Notes: generated by a model from the sequence alone, not told the origin. Positions 6,956 to 14,046 are shown, counted from the stretch's first letter. The stretch is 17,037 nt of DNA from an uncultured bacterium (GCA_900551915.1 URXT01000038.1:1-17037); one strand, 5' to 3'. Numbers and translations: made by a program.

Positions 6956-7516
6956 TTATTCAGCCATTGGAATTGTCAGCTGCTGGCCGATTGAAAGTTT
7001 GTTTGGATTAGCCATATTGTTAGCCTGCATAACAGCTGTTGCTTTTGCAGGGCTGTAGCCGCCGTAAAATCTGATTAAAATACTTTCAAGCGTGTCGCCA
7101 TTTTGAACTGTGTAAACTTCATTTTTGGTTTCTGCAGTAACTGCAGCTGTGCCTTCAGTTGTTGCAGGAATAAGATTAAGTTTTTCTTTTTGAGCTTTTG
7201 CTCTCTGCGGGTTGAAGATTTGATTTTCGTCATTAGCAGAAACTCCGTGATTGGAAAGATTTACCAAACCTACAAGCATAAGCATTACAAGCGCACCGGC
7301 AACAAAACCTGTTGCAAGATATACACTCGGTGATTTTTCGTTTTTCTGGCTCAATTTAAAGTTCTGCCATAAAACATCTAATTCTTTTTCTTTGTTGGGT
7401 CTTACATAAACATTCGGCGTGTTGTCATAACTATCCTGTCTGTACTTAGAAAGCGCTTCCAATACTGCCATTTTTTCCTTAGATAAGTTTGATCTTCTGA
7501 TAGTTGAACTCTTCAT
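6956..7516 (-). CDS. Membrane-anchored LysM-domain protein
   Basis: The 186-residue protein has a charged N-terminal cytoplasmic region (1-62), one transmembrane helix (about 66-88, FVAGALVMLMLVGLV), an Ala/Thr/Lys linker and a C-terminal LysM domain (134-183: YTVQNGDTLESI ... NKLSIGQQLTIP). LysM binds N-acetylglucosamine-containing glycans, so the protein probably tethers the inner membrane to peptidoglycan. The unusual feature is a sizeable cytoplasmic domain, suggesting a link between cytoplasm and wall. The start has GAGGGTT seven to eight nt upstream and a promoter at 7560-7588. It is divergent from ruvC. The LysM call is firm; the biological role is inferred. Confidence 0.88.
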   Translation of the reverse strand: MKSSTIRRSNLSKEKMAVLEALSKYRQDSYDNTPNVYVRPNKEKELDVLWQNFKLSQKNEKSPSVYLATGFVAGALVMLMLVGLVNLSNHGVSANDENQIFNPQRAKAQKEKLNLIPATTEGTAAVTAETKNEVYTVQNGDTLESILIRFYGGYSPAKATAVMQANNMANPNKLSIGQQLTIPMAE

Positions 7517-7559
7517 TTTTAACCCTCACTACCCTAATTTATAAATTGTTCTTGACAGT

Positions 7560-7588
7560 ATCCTATCATGTATATTTTTAATTAGCAA
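7560..7588 (-). promoter_or_regulatory. Promoter of the LysM gene
   Basis: On the minus strand, TTGCTA (7588-7583) and TAGGAT (7565-7560) are spaced 17 nt apart, about 45 nt before the ATG. The hexamers match the consensus at four positions each. Confidence 0.5.
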
Positions 7589-7625
7589 GTTAAATGTTAA
7601 GTTTGTTCATATTTTTGACAAAATG

Positions 7626-7654
7626 TTGCAGGTGAAGCCGCAATCGGTTATAAT
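7626..7654 (+). promoter_or_regulatory. Promoter of ruvC, leaderless configuration
   Basis: TTGCAG (7626-7631) and a perfect TATAAT (7649-7654) are 17 nt apart. The expected start of transcription, seven nt after the -10, is 7662, which is the A of the ruvC ATG. No Shine-Dalgarno precedes the ATG. Confidence 0.75.
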
Positions 7655-7661
7655 TATATGT

Positions 7662-8150
7662 ATGAAAATTCTTGGAATTGACCCCGGCATGGCTATTGTC
7701 GGTTATAGTTTAATAGATTTTGACGGAAATAACTTAAGCCTTATAACATCAGGGTCAATTCAGACACAAAAAGGTGTACGCGAATCTTCAAGACTTTTAG
7801 AGATTTACAATGACATCACCATAATTGTGGAAAAATATAAACCTGATGTTTGTGCAATTGAAAAGCTCTTTTTCTTTAGAAACCATACAACTGTAATGCC
7901 GGTTGCACATGCAAGAGGTGTTATTTTAACTGTCCTTGAAAAATATAATACAGAGATTTTTGAATATACCCCTATGGAGGTAAAACAGGTTTTGACAGGA
8001 TACGGACGTGCAGATAAAAAAGAAGTTGAACAAATGGTAAAGCTCGCACTTGATTGTGAAGATTTACCTAAGCTTGATGATACGGTTGACAGCATAGCAA
8101 TCGCAATTTGTCATACACGTTCTTGTATAAATCAAGCTGTAATGGTATAA
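7662..8150 (+). CDS. ruvC: Holliday junction resolvase RuvC
   Basis: RuvC is the dimeric endonuclease that cuts four-way junctions bound by RuvAB. The 162-residue protein starts MKILGIDPG and carries the four acidic metal ligands: Asp7, Glu67 (AIEKLFF), Asp140 and Asp143 (LDDTVDSIAIA). The EYTPMEVKQVLTGYGRADKKEV segment is also typical. A longer in-frame reading from 7623 adds 13 residues that do not belong to the family and would start inside the -35 element, so the ATG at 7662 is chosen. ruvA and ruvB are not adjacent. All catalytic residues are present, so the enzyme should be active. Confidence 0.96.
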   Translation: MKILGIDPGMAIVGYSLIDFDGNNLSLITSGSIQTQKGVRESSRLLEIYNDITIIVEKYKPDVCAIEKLFFFRNHTTVMPVAHARGVILTVLEKYNTEIFEYTPMEVKQVLTGYGRADKKEVEQMVKLALDCEDLPKLDDTVDSIAIAICHTRSCINQAVMV

Positions 8151-8189
8151 TTAATATATATTGATGATTTTGGAATATGAGGATGGATT

Positions 8190-8333
8190 ATGTACAGAAA
8201 AATTATGTCTTATCTGGAGACGTGGCAAGAGAGTACGCATCGAAAACCTCTTATATTACAAGGTGCAAGACAGGTTGGGAAAACATATTCTGTTCTTGAA
8301 TTTGGGCGTACACACTATGACAATGTAGTTCAC
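8190..8333 (+). pseudogene. Truncated 5' end of an ATPase gene (DUF4143-type AAA family)
   Basis: The first 48 codons read MYRKIMSYLETWQES... with the P-loop QGARQVGKTYS and FGRTHYDNVV, the typical start of the DUF4143-associated ATPases, which normally run to about 400 residues. The gene has a good Shine-Dalgarno (GAGGA, 8179-8183). After the VVH codons (to about 8333) family resemblance stops abruptly; the frame continues to 8531 with an unrelated, Lys/His/Asn-rich out-of-frame reading of the next gene. So about 90 percent of the ATPase is missing. It may be a real recombination scar or an assembly join between two loci. Confidence 0.75.
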
Positions 8334-8407
8334 ATGTTGTCGCCGACCATCATGCACAACAAAATCAACCTCCGGCAGAACAGCCGGAAAATATTAGCAA
8401 TGACAAC

Positions 8408-9673
8408 TTGGAACAAGAACAGATTGACGATACACCACAGCAATTTGAAGAAACACCACCACCGCCGCAAAGAGAAGAACTTCTTCCGCAAACAGACACA
8501 GAAGAACCGCTTGTTATTGACACATCAATAATTGAACCGCAGATTTTGGAAAGACTTCAATCTAAGCCGCGTATTGAAAAAAATTATCTCGACAAACTTA
8601 CAGGGATGAAAAGGCTTGTTCTATGGAATCCTTCAACTTTTCCATTAAAAGTTTATATCTCTGATGAGGCTAATCTTCCCGCAGGGTTTGCTGACGGTAT
8701 CAAAACAGCATTTAATAACTGGCAGAATTCATCAAAAAGATTTGTTTCCTTTGACTTTGTATCTAATGAGGATGGCGCTGATATCATAGTTAAAGTTCCT
8801 GATGCTGCTGCAAATTGCGCTGAAGAAGACGGTATTACCAGAGAATTAGTTATCGCAAATAATACGCTGCAGCGTGCATATTTGACAGTTCCAAAAACTG
8901 ATTGTGAAGGCAAACAAAGAAATGTCGCACGGTTATACTCGACAGTTCAACACCATGTTGGACACCTTTTAGGCATCGATGGACACAGTTCCCGTGTTGC
9001 AGATGTTATGTATTCAGAAACTTCCTACGAAAATATTAACATTACAGACATTGATACAAATACCCTTAAATATTTATATACATTTAAACCAAACGTTACA
9101 AACAAAGCCTTCACTACTACTGAATTGAAGAAAAAATTAAGATTTGCAGATATCAAAGGTGCAAGCAGCGAAGAAATCGAAAATTATTTAACAGAAAACC
9201 TTTTATCCGACAAAGTTGAGGCAACTCCGCTTGACAGAGCGATTGAAACAGGTTTGAGATATTTAGACCAGTCAAATTACAGAATGGCAACTACTTATTT
9301 CAAAAACGCACTTGAAAAGGCTGACGACAGATTTGACAAAGCCTATATCTACCGCGCACTGGCAATCACATCTCTAAGAAGCGAGGAAGATATCAACGAA
9401 GCTTTTGGATACGCAAATGAAGCTTACAGCCGTGCAAATAACCCTGCGAATGACTACCTTGTAGCATATATTCAGTATAAAATGAATGATGAATCGGCCT
9501 GCTTGGAACGCCTTGAAAGAATTATGCATGATTACCCGAAATTAAAATCTGCATATTCTCTGGCAGCACAAATATACAATAATAAAGGTGATACAAATAA
9601 ATTAAAAGAAATTTCTCAAAGAGCAAAAGATAATTTCTTTGAAAATCCACCTGTAGTGTATAATGTAGAATAA
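8408..9673 (+). CDS. Matrixin-like (degenerate metalloprotease) protein with C-terminal TPR repeats, 5'-truncated
   Basis: The frame is open from 8321 with no ATG; the first usable start is TTG at 8408, giving 421 residues. Residues 1-50 are a Pro/Gln/Glu linker, residues 65-205 a matrixin-like domain (KRLVLWNPSTFPLKVYI, FADGIKTAFNNW) and residues 275-412 several TPR-like helix pairs (from ALEKADDRFDKAYIYRALA). The zinc region reads HHVGHLLGIDGH (182-193), followed by the Met-turn DVMYSE. Matrixins have HExxH; here the catalytic Glu is His183, so protease activity is doubtful. Such proteins are normally exported, but no signal peptide is present, which fits loss of the true 5' end at the junction with the ATPase fragment. 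A short gap separates it from the downstream membrane protein gene. Confidence 0.8.
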   Translation: MEQEQIDDTPQQFEETPPPPQREELLPQTDTEEPLVIDTSIIEPQILERLQSKPRIEKNYLDKLTGMKRLVLWNPSTFPLKVYISDEANLPAGFADGIKTAFNNWQNSSKRFVSFDFVSNEDGADIIVKVPDAAANCAEEDGITRELVIANNTLQRAYLTVPKTDCEGKQRNVARLYSTVQHHVGHLLGIDGHSSRVADVMYSETSYENINITDIDTNTLKYLYTFKPNVTNKAFTTTELKKKLRFADIKGASSEEIENYLTENLLSDKVEATPLDRAIETGLRYLDQSNYRMATTYFKNALEKADDRFDKAYIYRALAITSLRSEEDINEAFGYANEAYSRANNPANDYLVAYIQYKMNDESACLERLERIMHDYPKLKSAYSLAAQIYNNKGDTNKLKEISQRAKDNFFENPPVVYNVE

Positions 9674-9704
9674 AATTCAAATAAAAAAGACAGCAGAGAG
9701 CTTT

Positions 9705-10187
9705 ATGAACAAATCAGTTTTAAAAATTATAACATTATTAAGCATATTTTTGGGAATAGTCAGCGGTCTGCTGACTATTATCCCGTATGCAGGAGAAATT
9801 GTTTTTTGGCTTTTGCTTGTACTGGCGGCGCCGGCTGTAATTCTATTTTTAACAAACCAGAAGGTTCTTGAAATCGAAACCGTGAGGCAAAGCGTCGTTA
9901 TAGGAGGCTTAATCGGATTTGTGTCATTTTTGGCATTTTCGGCAGTTTACTTTCCGGCAGTAATCCTGCTTGCCAGAATTTTTAACTATTCCTCCAACTA
10001 CGGCGTTTCTATGTTTGTAAGCCATGCCTCCTTCGGGCTTCTTGTTATGCTCGCTGTTTTTATGGGAGTTCTGGCGGCAACAATAAATGCTTTCAGCGGC
10101 TTTGTAACTTATTATTTGATAGAATTTAATAAATCCTTAAAAACCCCAAAAAATTTTGAAGATACACAGTTTAATATAAGAAAGTAG
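9705..10187 (+). CDS. Unrecognised membrane protein with four transmembrane helices
   Basis: The 160-residue protein has hydrophobic helices at about 7-27, 31-50, 64-92 and 105-139 (the last possibly two helices), and a short polar C-terminus. No named family is recognised. The start follows AGAGAG, a weak Shine-Dalgarno. It lies 31 nt after the TPR gene and 6 nt before mtnA, so the three probably share a transcript. Nothing in the sequence indicates a substrate or partner; a small inner-membrane protein with unknown role is the limit of what can be said. Confidence 0.8.
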   Translation: MNKSVLKIITLLSIFLGIVSGLLTIIPYAGEIVFWLLLVLAAPAVILFLTNQKVLEIETVRQSVVIGGLIGFVSFLAFSAVYFPAVILLARIFNYSSNYGVSMFVSHASFGLLVMLAVFMGVLAATINAFSGFVTYYLIEFNKSLKTPKNFEDTQFNIRK

Positions 10188-10193
10188 AGAGAT

Positions 10194-11252
10194 ATGACAG
10201 AATTTCATTCCAAAATAAAAACAATCGAGTGGACGGGAAACTATTCAAAAATGGTTGACCAAACGCTTTTGCCTTACGAATTCAAATATATAAATATCGA
10301 AAGCGGACAGCAGATGTTTGATGCAATAAAAACAATGATTGTACGCGGCGCGCCGGCAATCGGCGTTGCGGGAGCGCATGGCGTTGTGCTTTACGCTCAG
10401 GAACTCGCTTCACAAAACCTTAGCCGCGGTGAATTTGTTCAAAAACTTCTTGAAAAAGCGGATTACATGGCAACCGCGCGCCCGACAGCAGTAAATTTGA
10501 TGTGGGCGGTTGAAAAGCAAAAAGAAGTTATTAAAAATTCAAAATCTGACATCGCGGGCATTGTTGAAGAATTGAAGCAAAACGGCATTAAACTTGAAGA
10601 CGAAGATATTGCGATAAACAAAAAAATCGGCGATTACGGCGCGGAAGTTGTCCCGAAAGGCGCGACTATTTTAACCCACTGCAATGCCGGCGGACTTGCA
10701 ACAGTCGGCTACGGAACAGCTTTAGGCGTTGTGAGAAGCGCGTTTGCAAAAGACAATACAATTCAGGTTTTTGCAGACGAAACGCGTCCGCGCCAGCAGG
10801 GTGCAAGAATTACGACATTTGAACTTACCATGGATGGAATACCGACAACGCTGATTACGGATGGCATGTGCTCGTATTTTATGAAAAAAGGCATGATTGA
10901 TATGGTTTGCGTGGGCGCTGACAGAATTGCCGCAAACGGTGATGCTGCGAACAAAATCGGGACTTACACAGTTGCAATCGCTGCCAAATATCATAACATT
11001 CCATTTTATGTAGCGGCTCCGCTTTCGACAATTGACCCGTCAATTGCTTCCGGCGAAGAAATAAAGATTGAAGAGCGTTCGCGAGAAGAAGTTACGCATA
11101 TCAACGGCAAGATTATCTGCGCGCCGGAGGTGAATGTTATAAATCCCGGTTTTGACGTAACGCCGGCAGAACTGATTACAGGAATTATCACCGAAGCCGG
11201 AATTTTGCGCCCTGACTACAAAAAGTCGATTGCAGAAGCATTTAAAAAATAA
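10194..11252 (+). CDS. mtnA: S-methyl-5-thioribose-1-phosphate isomerase (MtnA)
   Basis: MtnA converts methylthioribose-1-phosphate to methylthioribulose-1-phosphate in methionine salvage. The 352-residue protein shows MIVRGAPAIGVAGAHG (49-63), TARPTAVNLMWA (94-105), THCNAGGLATVGYGTALG with catalytic Cys163, ETRPRQQGARIT (196-207) and GADRIAANGDAANKIGTY with catalytic Asp243. These separate it from the related eIF2B-like and ribose-1,5-bisphosphate isomerases. The Shine-Dalgarno is AGAGAG just upstream. No other salvage genes (mtnK, mtnB, mtnC) are in the window. In anaerobes MtnA homologues can also serve 5-deoxyribose or methylthio-alkane routes; the sequence does not decide. The gene converges with the next with one base between stops. 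Confidence 0.95.
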   Translation: MTEFHSKIKTIEWTGNYSKMVDQTLLPYEFKYINIESGQQMFDAIKTMIVRGAPAIGVAGAHGVVLYAQELASQNLSRGEFVQKLLEKADYMATARPTAVNLMWAVEKQKEVIKNSKSDIAGIVEELKQNGIKLEDEDIAINKKIGDYGAEVVPKGATILTHCNAGGLATVGYGTALGVVRSAFAKDNTIQVFADETRPRQQGARITTFELTMDGIPTTLITDGMCSYFMKKGMIDMVCVGADRIAANGDAANKIGTYTVAIAAKYHNIPFYVAAPLSTIDPSIASGEEIKIEERSREEVTHINGKIICAPEVNVINPGFDVTPAELITGIITEAGILRPDYKKSIAEAFKK

Positions 11253-11253
11253 T

Positions 11254-11802
11254 TTATAAATTATTCAACTTCTGTTTAAAACTTTCCAGCGAAATTTTGT
11301 ATTCGGTTTCGCCTAAAGGTAATGAACGGACTTTCTCAGGAGAAAAGCGGTTTAATATTCTGTTAATCTGCTTATTTTTGGCATTGGTTGTCCAGGTTAA
11401 TTCTTTAATATTGTTAACTTCCGCATTTTGACAAATACTTTCGGCAATTCCTTTTAATATCGCAATTCCGGATTTAGTTTTCATATATTCAGGTGCAAGA
11501 GTTATAAAACCGATATGAGCAGACTGTTTTTCAGTATTTACACATATGGAATAGCCGCCTGCAACTTTATTTTTATGTTTTACAACTTCGGTTATGTTGT
11601 TAGGAAGCTTAGTAGTACTGTAAAAAGGCAGCAAGGAAAGATATTTGTCTATTTTTTCGAGCCATGCAGGAGTTTTCTTGTCCGGCTCAAGATTGTGTTT
11701 GATTGCCTTGAAAAACACGGTCAAAAGTTCTTTAATTTCTTCTTTGTTTTTTACCGGCCGTATGACAGTCATTGCGCCGCTGAAAGATACAGAATCCCTC
11801 AT
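11254..11802 (-). CDS. Possible GNAT-like acetyltransferase
   Basis: The 182-residue protein has a polar N-terminal helix region and a C-terminal half resembling the GNAT fold: a strand AHIGFITLAPEYM (about 105-117), a helix-forming GIAILKGIAESIC region where the acetyl-CoA pyrophosphate loop would sit, then ELTWTTNAKNKQINRILNRF (about 137-156), similar to GNAT motif B. The classical Q/RxxGxG/A acetyl-CoA loop is not clear (KTKSGIA is the nearest), so the assignment is tentative. No clear Shine-Dalgarno precedes the Met at 11802; Met11 is an alternative. It follows the AbrB-like gene on the same strand, about 150 nt downstream. Confidence 0.5.
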   Translation of the reverse strand: MRDSVSFSGAMTVIRPVKNKEEIKELLTVFFKAIKHNLEPDKKTPAWLEKIDKYLSLLPFYSTTKLPNNITEVVKHKNKVAGGYSICVNTEKQSAHIGFITLAPEYMKTKSGIAILKGIAESICQNAEVNNIKELTWTTNAKNKQINRILNRFSPEKVRSLPLGETEYKISLESFKQKLNNL

Positions 11803-11884
11803 TGGATTTCTGTTAAAACTATTCGGCTTTTTAGATTAAGGTTTTGGGGTTTATTTATAGAAAAATCAGGGTTAATAGTCAACA

Positions 11885-11932
11885 TTTATGTTTTGCCTCC
11901 GAAATTAATAAAAGGCAAACATAAAATTTTTT
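11885..11932 (+). terminator. Terminator-like hairpin on the plus strand
   Basis: TTTATGTTTTGCC (11885-11897) pairs with GGCAAACATAAA (11914-11925) as a 12-bp stem with one bulged base and a 16-nt loop, followed by six T (11927-11932). The orientation is rightward, while flanking genes are leftward, so it may stop transcripts from the mtnA unit that read through. Confidence 0.5.
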
Positions 11933-11953
11933 GCTGGTTAATCAATTCCGAAT

Positions 11954-12109
11954 TTATTTCTCGGGTTTGTATTTTTTAATTTTCAATTCGTTGTTTTCGA
12001 CAACGAGTTCAACCTCGTCGAGAACGGGATTGATATTTAACAATTCCAAAATCGGTTTGGGGATAATAATTCCCCAGCTTGTGCCGTGTTGTCTAAGTTT
12101 TTTATGCAT
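11954..12109 (-). CDS. AbrB/MazE-like DNA-binding protein (SpoVT-AbrB fold)
   Basis: A 51-residue protein starting MHKKLRQHGTSWGIIIPKPILELL, the typical swapped-hairpin DNA-binding pattern of the SpoVT-AbrB family (antitoxins such as MazE and transition regulators such as AbrB), followed by a beta-strand ELVVENNELKIKKY. The Met at 12109 is chosen because TGAGGTAATT provides a Shine-Dalgarno; an upstream in-frame Met at 12139 does not fit. No toxin gene follows in this strand, so it is either an orphan regulator or has a partner elsewhere. It shares a control region with the divergent small gene; the inverted repeat at 12121-12149 covers its -10 (TATAAT, 12133-12128), suggesting autoregulation. 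Confidence 0.8.
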   Translation of the reverse strand: MHKKLRQHGTSWGIIIPKPILELLNINPVLDEVELVVENNELKIKKYKPEK

Positions 12110-12120
12110 AATTACCTCAA

Positions 12121-12149
12121 TGTCAATATTATATACCATAACATTGACA
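12121..12149. promoter_or_regulatory. Inverted-repeat candidate operator between divergent genes
   Basis: TGTCAAT (12121-12127) and ATTGACA (12143-12149) are perfect inverted halves 15 nt apart. They flank the AbrB gene's -10 (12128-12133, minus strand), and the right half contains TTGACA (12144-12149), a consensus -35 for the rightward gene with GATAAT at 12165-12170 (15-nt spacing). A bound dimer could control both directions. Confidence 0.5.
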
Positions 12150-12203
12150 TTTTATGCTTATTGTGATAATAATAAATAAGCAATATATAAGCATTGAGGT
12201 TAT

Positions 12204-12377
12204 ATGGAACTTTCTGACAGAGACGAATCATTACTTGCAAACGATATCTACGCAGTCGCAAAATTCTTACAGGCATACTGCGAAAAGTATGCTGACGATA
12301 TTTATGAAATCTGCATTATGACAATTTTTATTGACTTGCTTTCATCACTCTCAAAAGAACTGCTCAGCAGGTATTAA
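12204..12377 (+). CDS. Unrecognised 57-residue helical protein, divergent from the AbrB-like gene
   Basis: The ORF begins MELSDRDESLL and ends KELLSRY, 57 codons then TAA. It has a good Shine-Dalgarno (TTGAGG, 5-9 nt upstream), a possible promoter, and mostly helix-forming sequence with two cysteines. The upstream CATTGAGGT is repeated in inverted orientation before the AbrB gene. Its stop codon abuts the miaB stop with no gap. It is acidic and small, as expected for a regulatory or antitoxin-type partner, but no family is recognised; it could also be a phage-type remnant. The ribosome-binding site supports translation. Confidence 0.6.
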   Translation: MELSDRDESLLANDIYAVAKFLQAYCEKYADDIYEICIMTIFIDLLSSLSKELLSRY

Positions 12378-13748
12378 TTAAATCAGTTCGCCCTGCAAAT
12401 ACCAGGTTTTTGTGCCCGTAATCTTTACAGTTAAAAATTCGCCGGTTCTGTCAGTTTCGCAAGGGATGTGAACGATTTTGTTGTTGCGCGTTCTGCCCGT
12501 AATCACGTTTTTGCCCTTGTGGTTTTCAAAGTTTTCAATCAAAACCTCCATTGTGCGGCCGACGTATTTTTTGTTTGATTTCAGACAGTTTTCGCGTACT
12601 TTTTCGTTCAATCGCGCAAGACGCTCTGTTTTGACATCTTCGTCAATAAATTTGTCAACCCATTTTGCCGCAACGGTTTTCTCGCGCGGAGAATAAGCCG
12701 CGGTGTTTGAATAATCAAGTTCAAACTCGTCAATTGCCGTCAAAGTTTCTTCAAACTGCTCTTCTGTTTCGCCCGGAAATCCCGCAATAAAATCGCTCGT
12801 AATCGTCACATCGGGAACTTTTGCGCGAACTTTTTCAACGATTTTTGCATAAGTTTCGCGGTCGTAACGGCGGTTCATTTTTTTCAAAACCTCGCTTGAG
12901 CCGCTTTGCATCGGAATGTGAAAATATTCGCAGACTTTATCGAGTTCAACAACCGTGTCAATAAGTTCGTCAGTGATGTCGGTCGGATATGAAGTCACAA
13001 AACGAATTCTGAAATTGCCGTCGAGTGCGTTCAAATCTCTCAAAAGCTGTGCAAGGCGGTAATTTTTAAGTTCGCCTTCTTTTTGCGCAAAATCCTTGCC
13101 GTAACTGTCAACATTTTGTCCGAGAAGCGTAATTTCTTTAAACCCGTTTGCAAGCGCATCTTTTACCTCTTTAATAATGATTTCGGGCGTTCTTGAACGC
13201 TCACGGCCGCGCGTGTAAGGAACAATGCAGTATGTGCAGAAATTGTTACAGCCTTCGGTTATCGGAATCCATGCGTTAACACTTTTTACGCGGTTGATTT
13301 CAAATTCTTTTGCTTTATCGTCTTCGGTTGCATTGGTTTCGGTGCATTCCAGAACTCTTTCGCCAGCGTTAATTTTTTTGATAATTTCGGGAAGCGAATA
13401 GATTTTATGGGTTCCCAGAACAAAGTCAACATAAGGCGCGCGGCGGAAAACTTCTTTCATTTTCTGCTGCGCAACGCATCCACAAAAACCGATTTTTAAA
13501 TCCGGTTTTGAAGTTTTTTTCCACTGCCCCCAGACCCCGATAAGGCTGAAAGCTTTATCCTCGCTCAACTGGCGGATTGAACATGTGTTAACCATCACTA
13601 AATCCGCTTCTTTTGCGTCTTCTGTTTTTTCGTAACCAAAATGCGCCAGCATTCCGAACATTCTTTCGCTGTCGGATTTGTTCATCTGGCATCCCATTGT
13701 TTCTATATAAACTTTTTTCATATCTTCGCTTGAATATTTTCCCATCAC
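12378..13748 (-). CDS. miaB: tRNA-2-methylthio-N6-dimethylallyladenosine synthase (MiaB)
   Basis: MiaB is a radical-SAM methylthiotransferase that adds a methylthio group to i6A37 of tRNAs reading UNN codons. The N-terminal UPF0004 domain has the three cluster cysteines (Cys20 in ETMGCQMN, Cys56 in NTCSIR, Cys91 in GCVAQ). The radical-SAM CxxxCxxC is Cys167/171/174 (EGCNNFCTYCIVPYTRG). A C-terminal TRAM domain runs from about 388. At 456 residues the length is normal. Two starts are adjacent (GTG 13748, ATG 13745) and neither has a Shine-Dalgarno; an extended -10 box ends 6 nt before the GTG. Met10 would give the conventional family N-terminus (MKKVYIET), so the first nine residues are uncertain. 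Confidence 0.96.
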   Translation of the reverse strand: MMGKYSSEDMKKVYIETMGCQMNKSDSERMFGMLAHFGYEKTEDAKEADLVMVNTCSIRQLSEDKAFSLIGVWGQWKKTSKPDLKIGFCGCVAQQKMKEVFRRAPYVDFVLGTHKIYSLPEIIKKINAGERVLECTETNATEDDKAKEFEINRVKSVNAWIPITEGCNNFCTYCIVPYTRGRERSRTPEIIIKEVKDALANGFKEITLLGQNVDSYGKDFAQKEGELKNYRLAQLLRDLNALDGNFRIRFVTSYPTDITDELIDTVVELDKVCEYFHIPMQSGSSEVLKKMNRRYDRETYAKIVEKVRAKVPDVTITSDFIAGFPGETEEQFEETLTAIDEFELDYSNTAAYSPREKTVAAKWVDKFIDEDVKTERLARLNEKVRENCLKSNKKYVGRTMEVLIENFENHKGKNVITGRTRNNKIVHIPCETDRTGEFLTVKITGTKTWYLQGELI

Positions 13749-13754
13749 GGTTTT

Positions 13755-13763
13755 ATTGTAGCA
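13755..13763 (-). promoter_or_regulatory. Extended -10 promoter of miaB, leaderless configuration
   Basis: On the minus strand TGC-TACAAT (13763-13755) is followed by only AAAACC before the GTG start. The 11 bases CATGCTACAAT are identical to those upstream of rarA. The -35 region falls in the arm sequence of the palindromic repeat. Confidence 0.55.
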
Positions 13764-13769
13764 TGAACA

Positions 13770-13968
13770 AAGTGAAGGGTGAGAAGTTCGCTACGGATTG
13801 GGGGGGTGAAAAGTGAGAAGTGAAAGGTGAAAAGACCGTTACGGTTCTTGATAATGCACTAATGCGCCGGAAAATTAAGTTATTTAAAATGGATATTCGT
13901 AAAATTCTATGATTATAGCATTAACGAAATGAACTTTTCACCTTTCACCCTACCCCCCATCTCACCCC
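13770..13968. mobile_element. Palindromic MITE-like element, copy A
   Basis: A gene-free element of about 200 bp. The left part is built of GTGAAAAG/GTGAGAAG/GTGAAAG units and a run of seven G (13800-13806). GTGAAAGGTGAAAAG (13820-13834) recurs exactly inverted at 13934-13948, so the 99 bp between are flanked by 15-bp arms. Shorter TAATGC/GCATTA pairs lie inside the arms. Positions 13805-13913 match 16929-17037 over 109 bp with one difference (CACT versus CGCT). A 19-bp arm segment (13943-13961, inverted) also equals 16917-16935. No ORF or transposase is present, as expected of a non-autonomous element or an interspersed palindrome. Target duplications are not evident. Confidence 0.75.
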
Positions 13969-14012
13969 AACTTTAACGACCATATCCTTATTATCCTAAC
14001 GCAAACTCCTTC

Positions 14013-14046
14013 AAAAAAAGACCTCCTATTTTGGTTATCAGAGGTC
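14013..14046 (-). terminator. Leftward terminator with no gene upstream
   Basis: On the minus strand, GACCTC (14046-14041) pairs with GAGGTC (14025-14020) across a 15-nt loop, followed by seven T (14019-14013). No leftward gene starts between here and the rightward YkgJ-like gene at 14208, so it must serve an unseen short transcript, be a remnant, or stop antisense readthrough. Confidence 0.6.

Noticed and set aside
7623..7661. Longer ruvC reading starting at 7623
   Set aside because: It starts at the edge of the -35 element and adds 13 residues absent from the family; MKILGIDPG at 7662 is the canonical RuvC start.
8321..8531. Translational frameshift fusing the ATPase start to the TPR protein
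   Set aside because: A -1 shift would be needed and no slippery heptamer with structure is evident at the junction; truncation or misassembly is simpler.
11248..11265. 18-bp perfect AT-only palindrome across the mtnA stop and next gene's stop
   Set aside because: Composition-driven in this AT-rich DNA; weak as a terminator.
11515..11979. Rightward ORF of 154 codons opposite the acetyltransferase-like gene
   Set aside because: It is rich in Phe and Cys with no ribosome-binding site, as expected for the antisense of a coding frame.
11954..12109. Complete toxin-antitoxin module
   Set aside because: Only an AbrB/MazE-type protein is seen; no MazF, Doc or PIN-like partner lies downstream, and the divergent small ORF has no recognisable toxin features.
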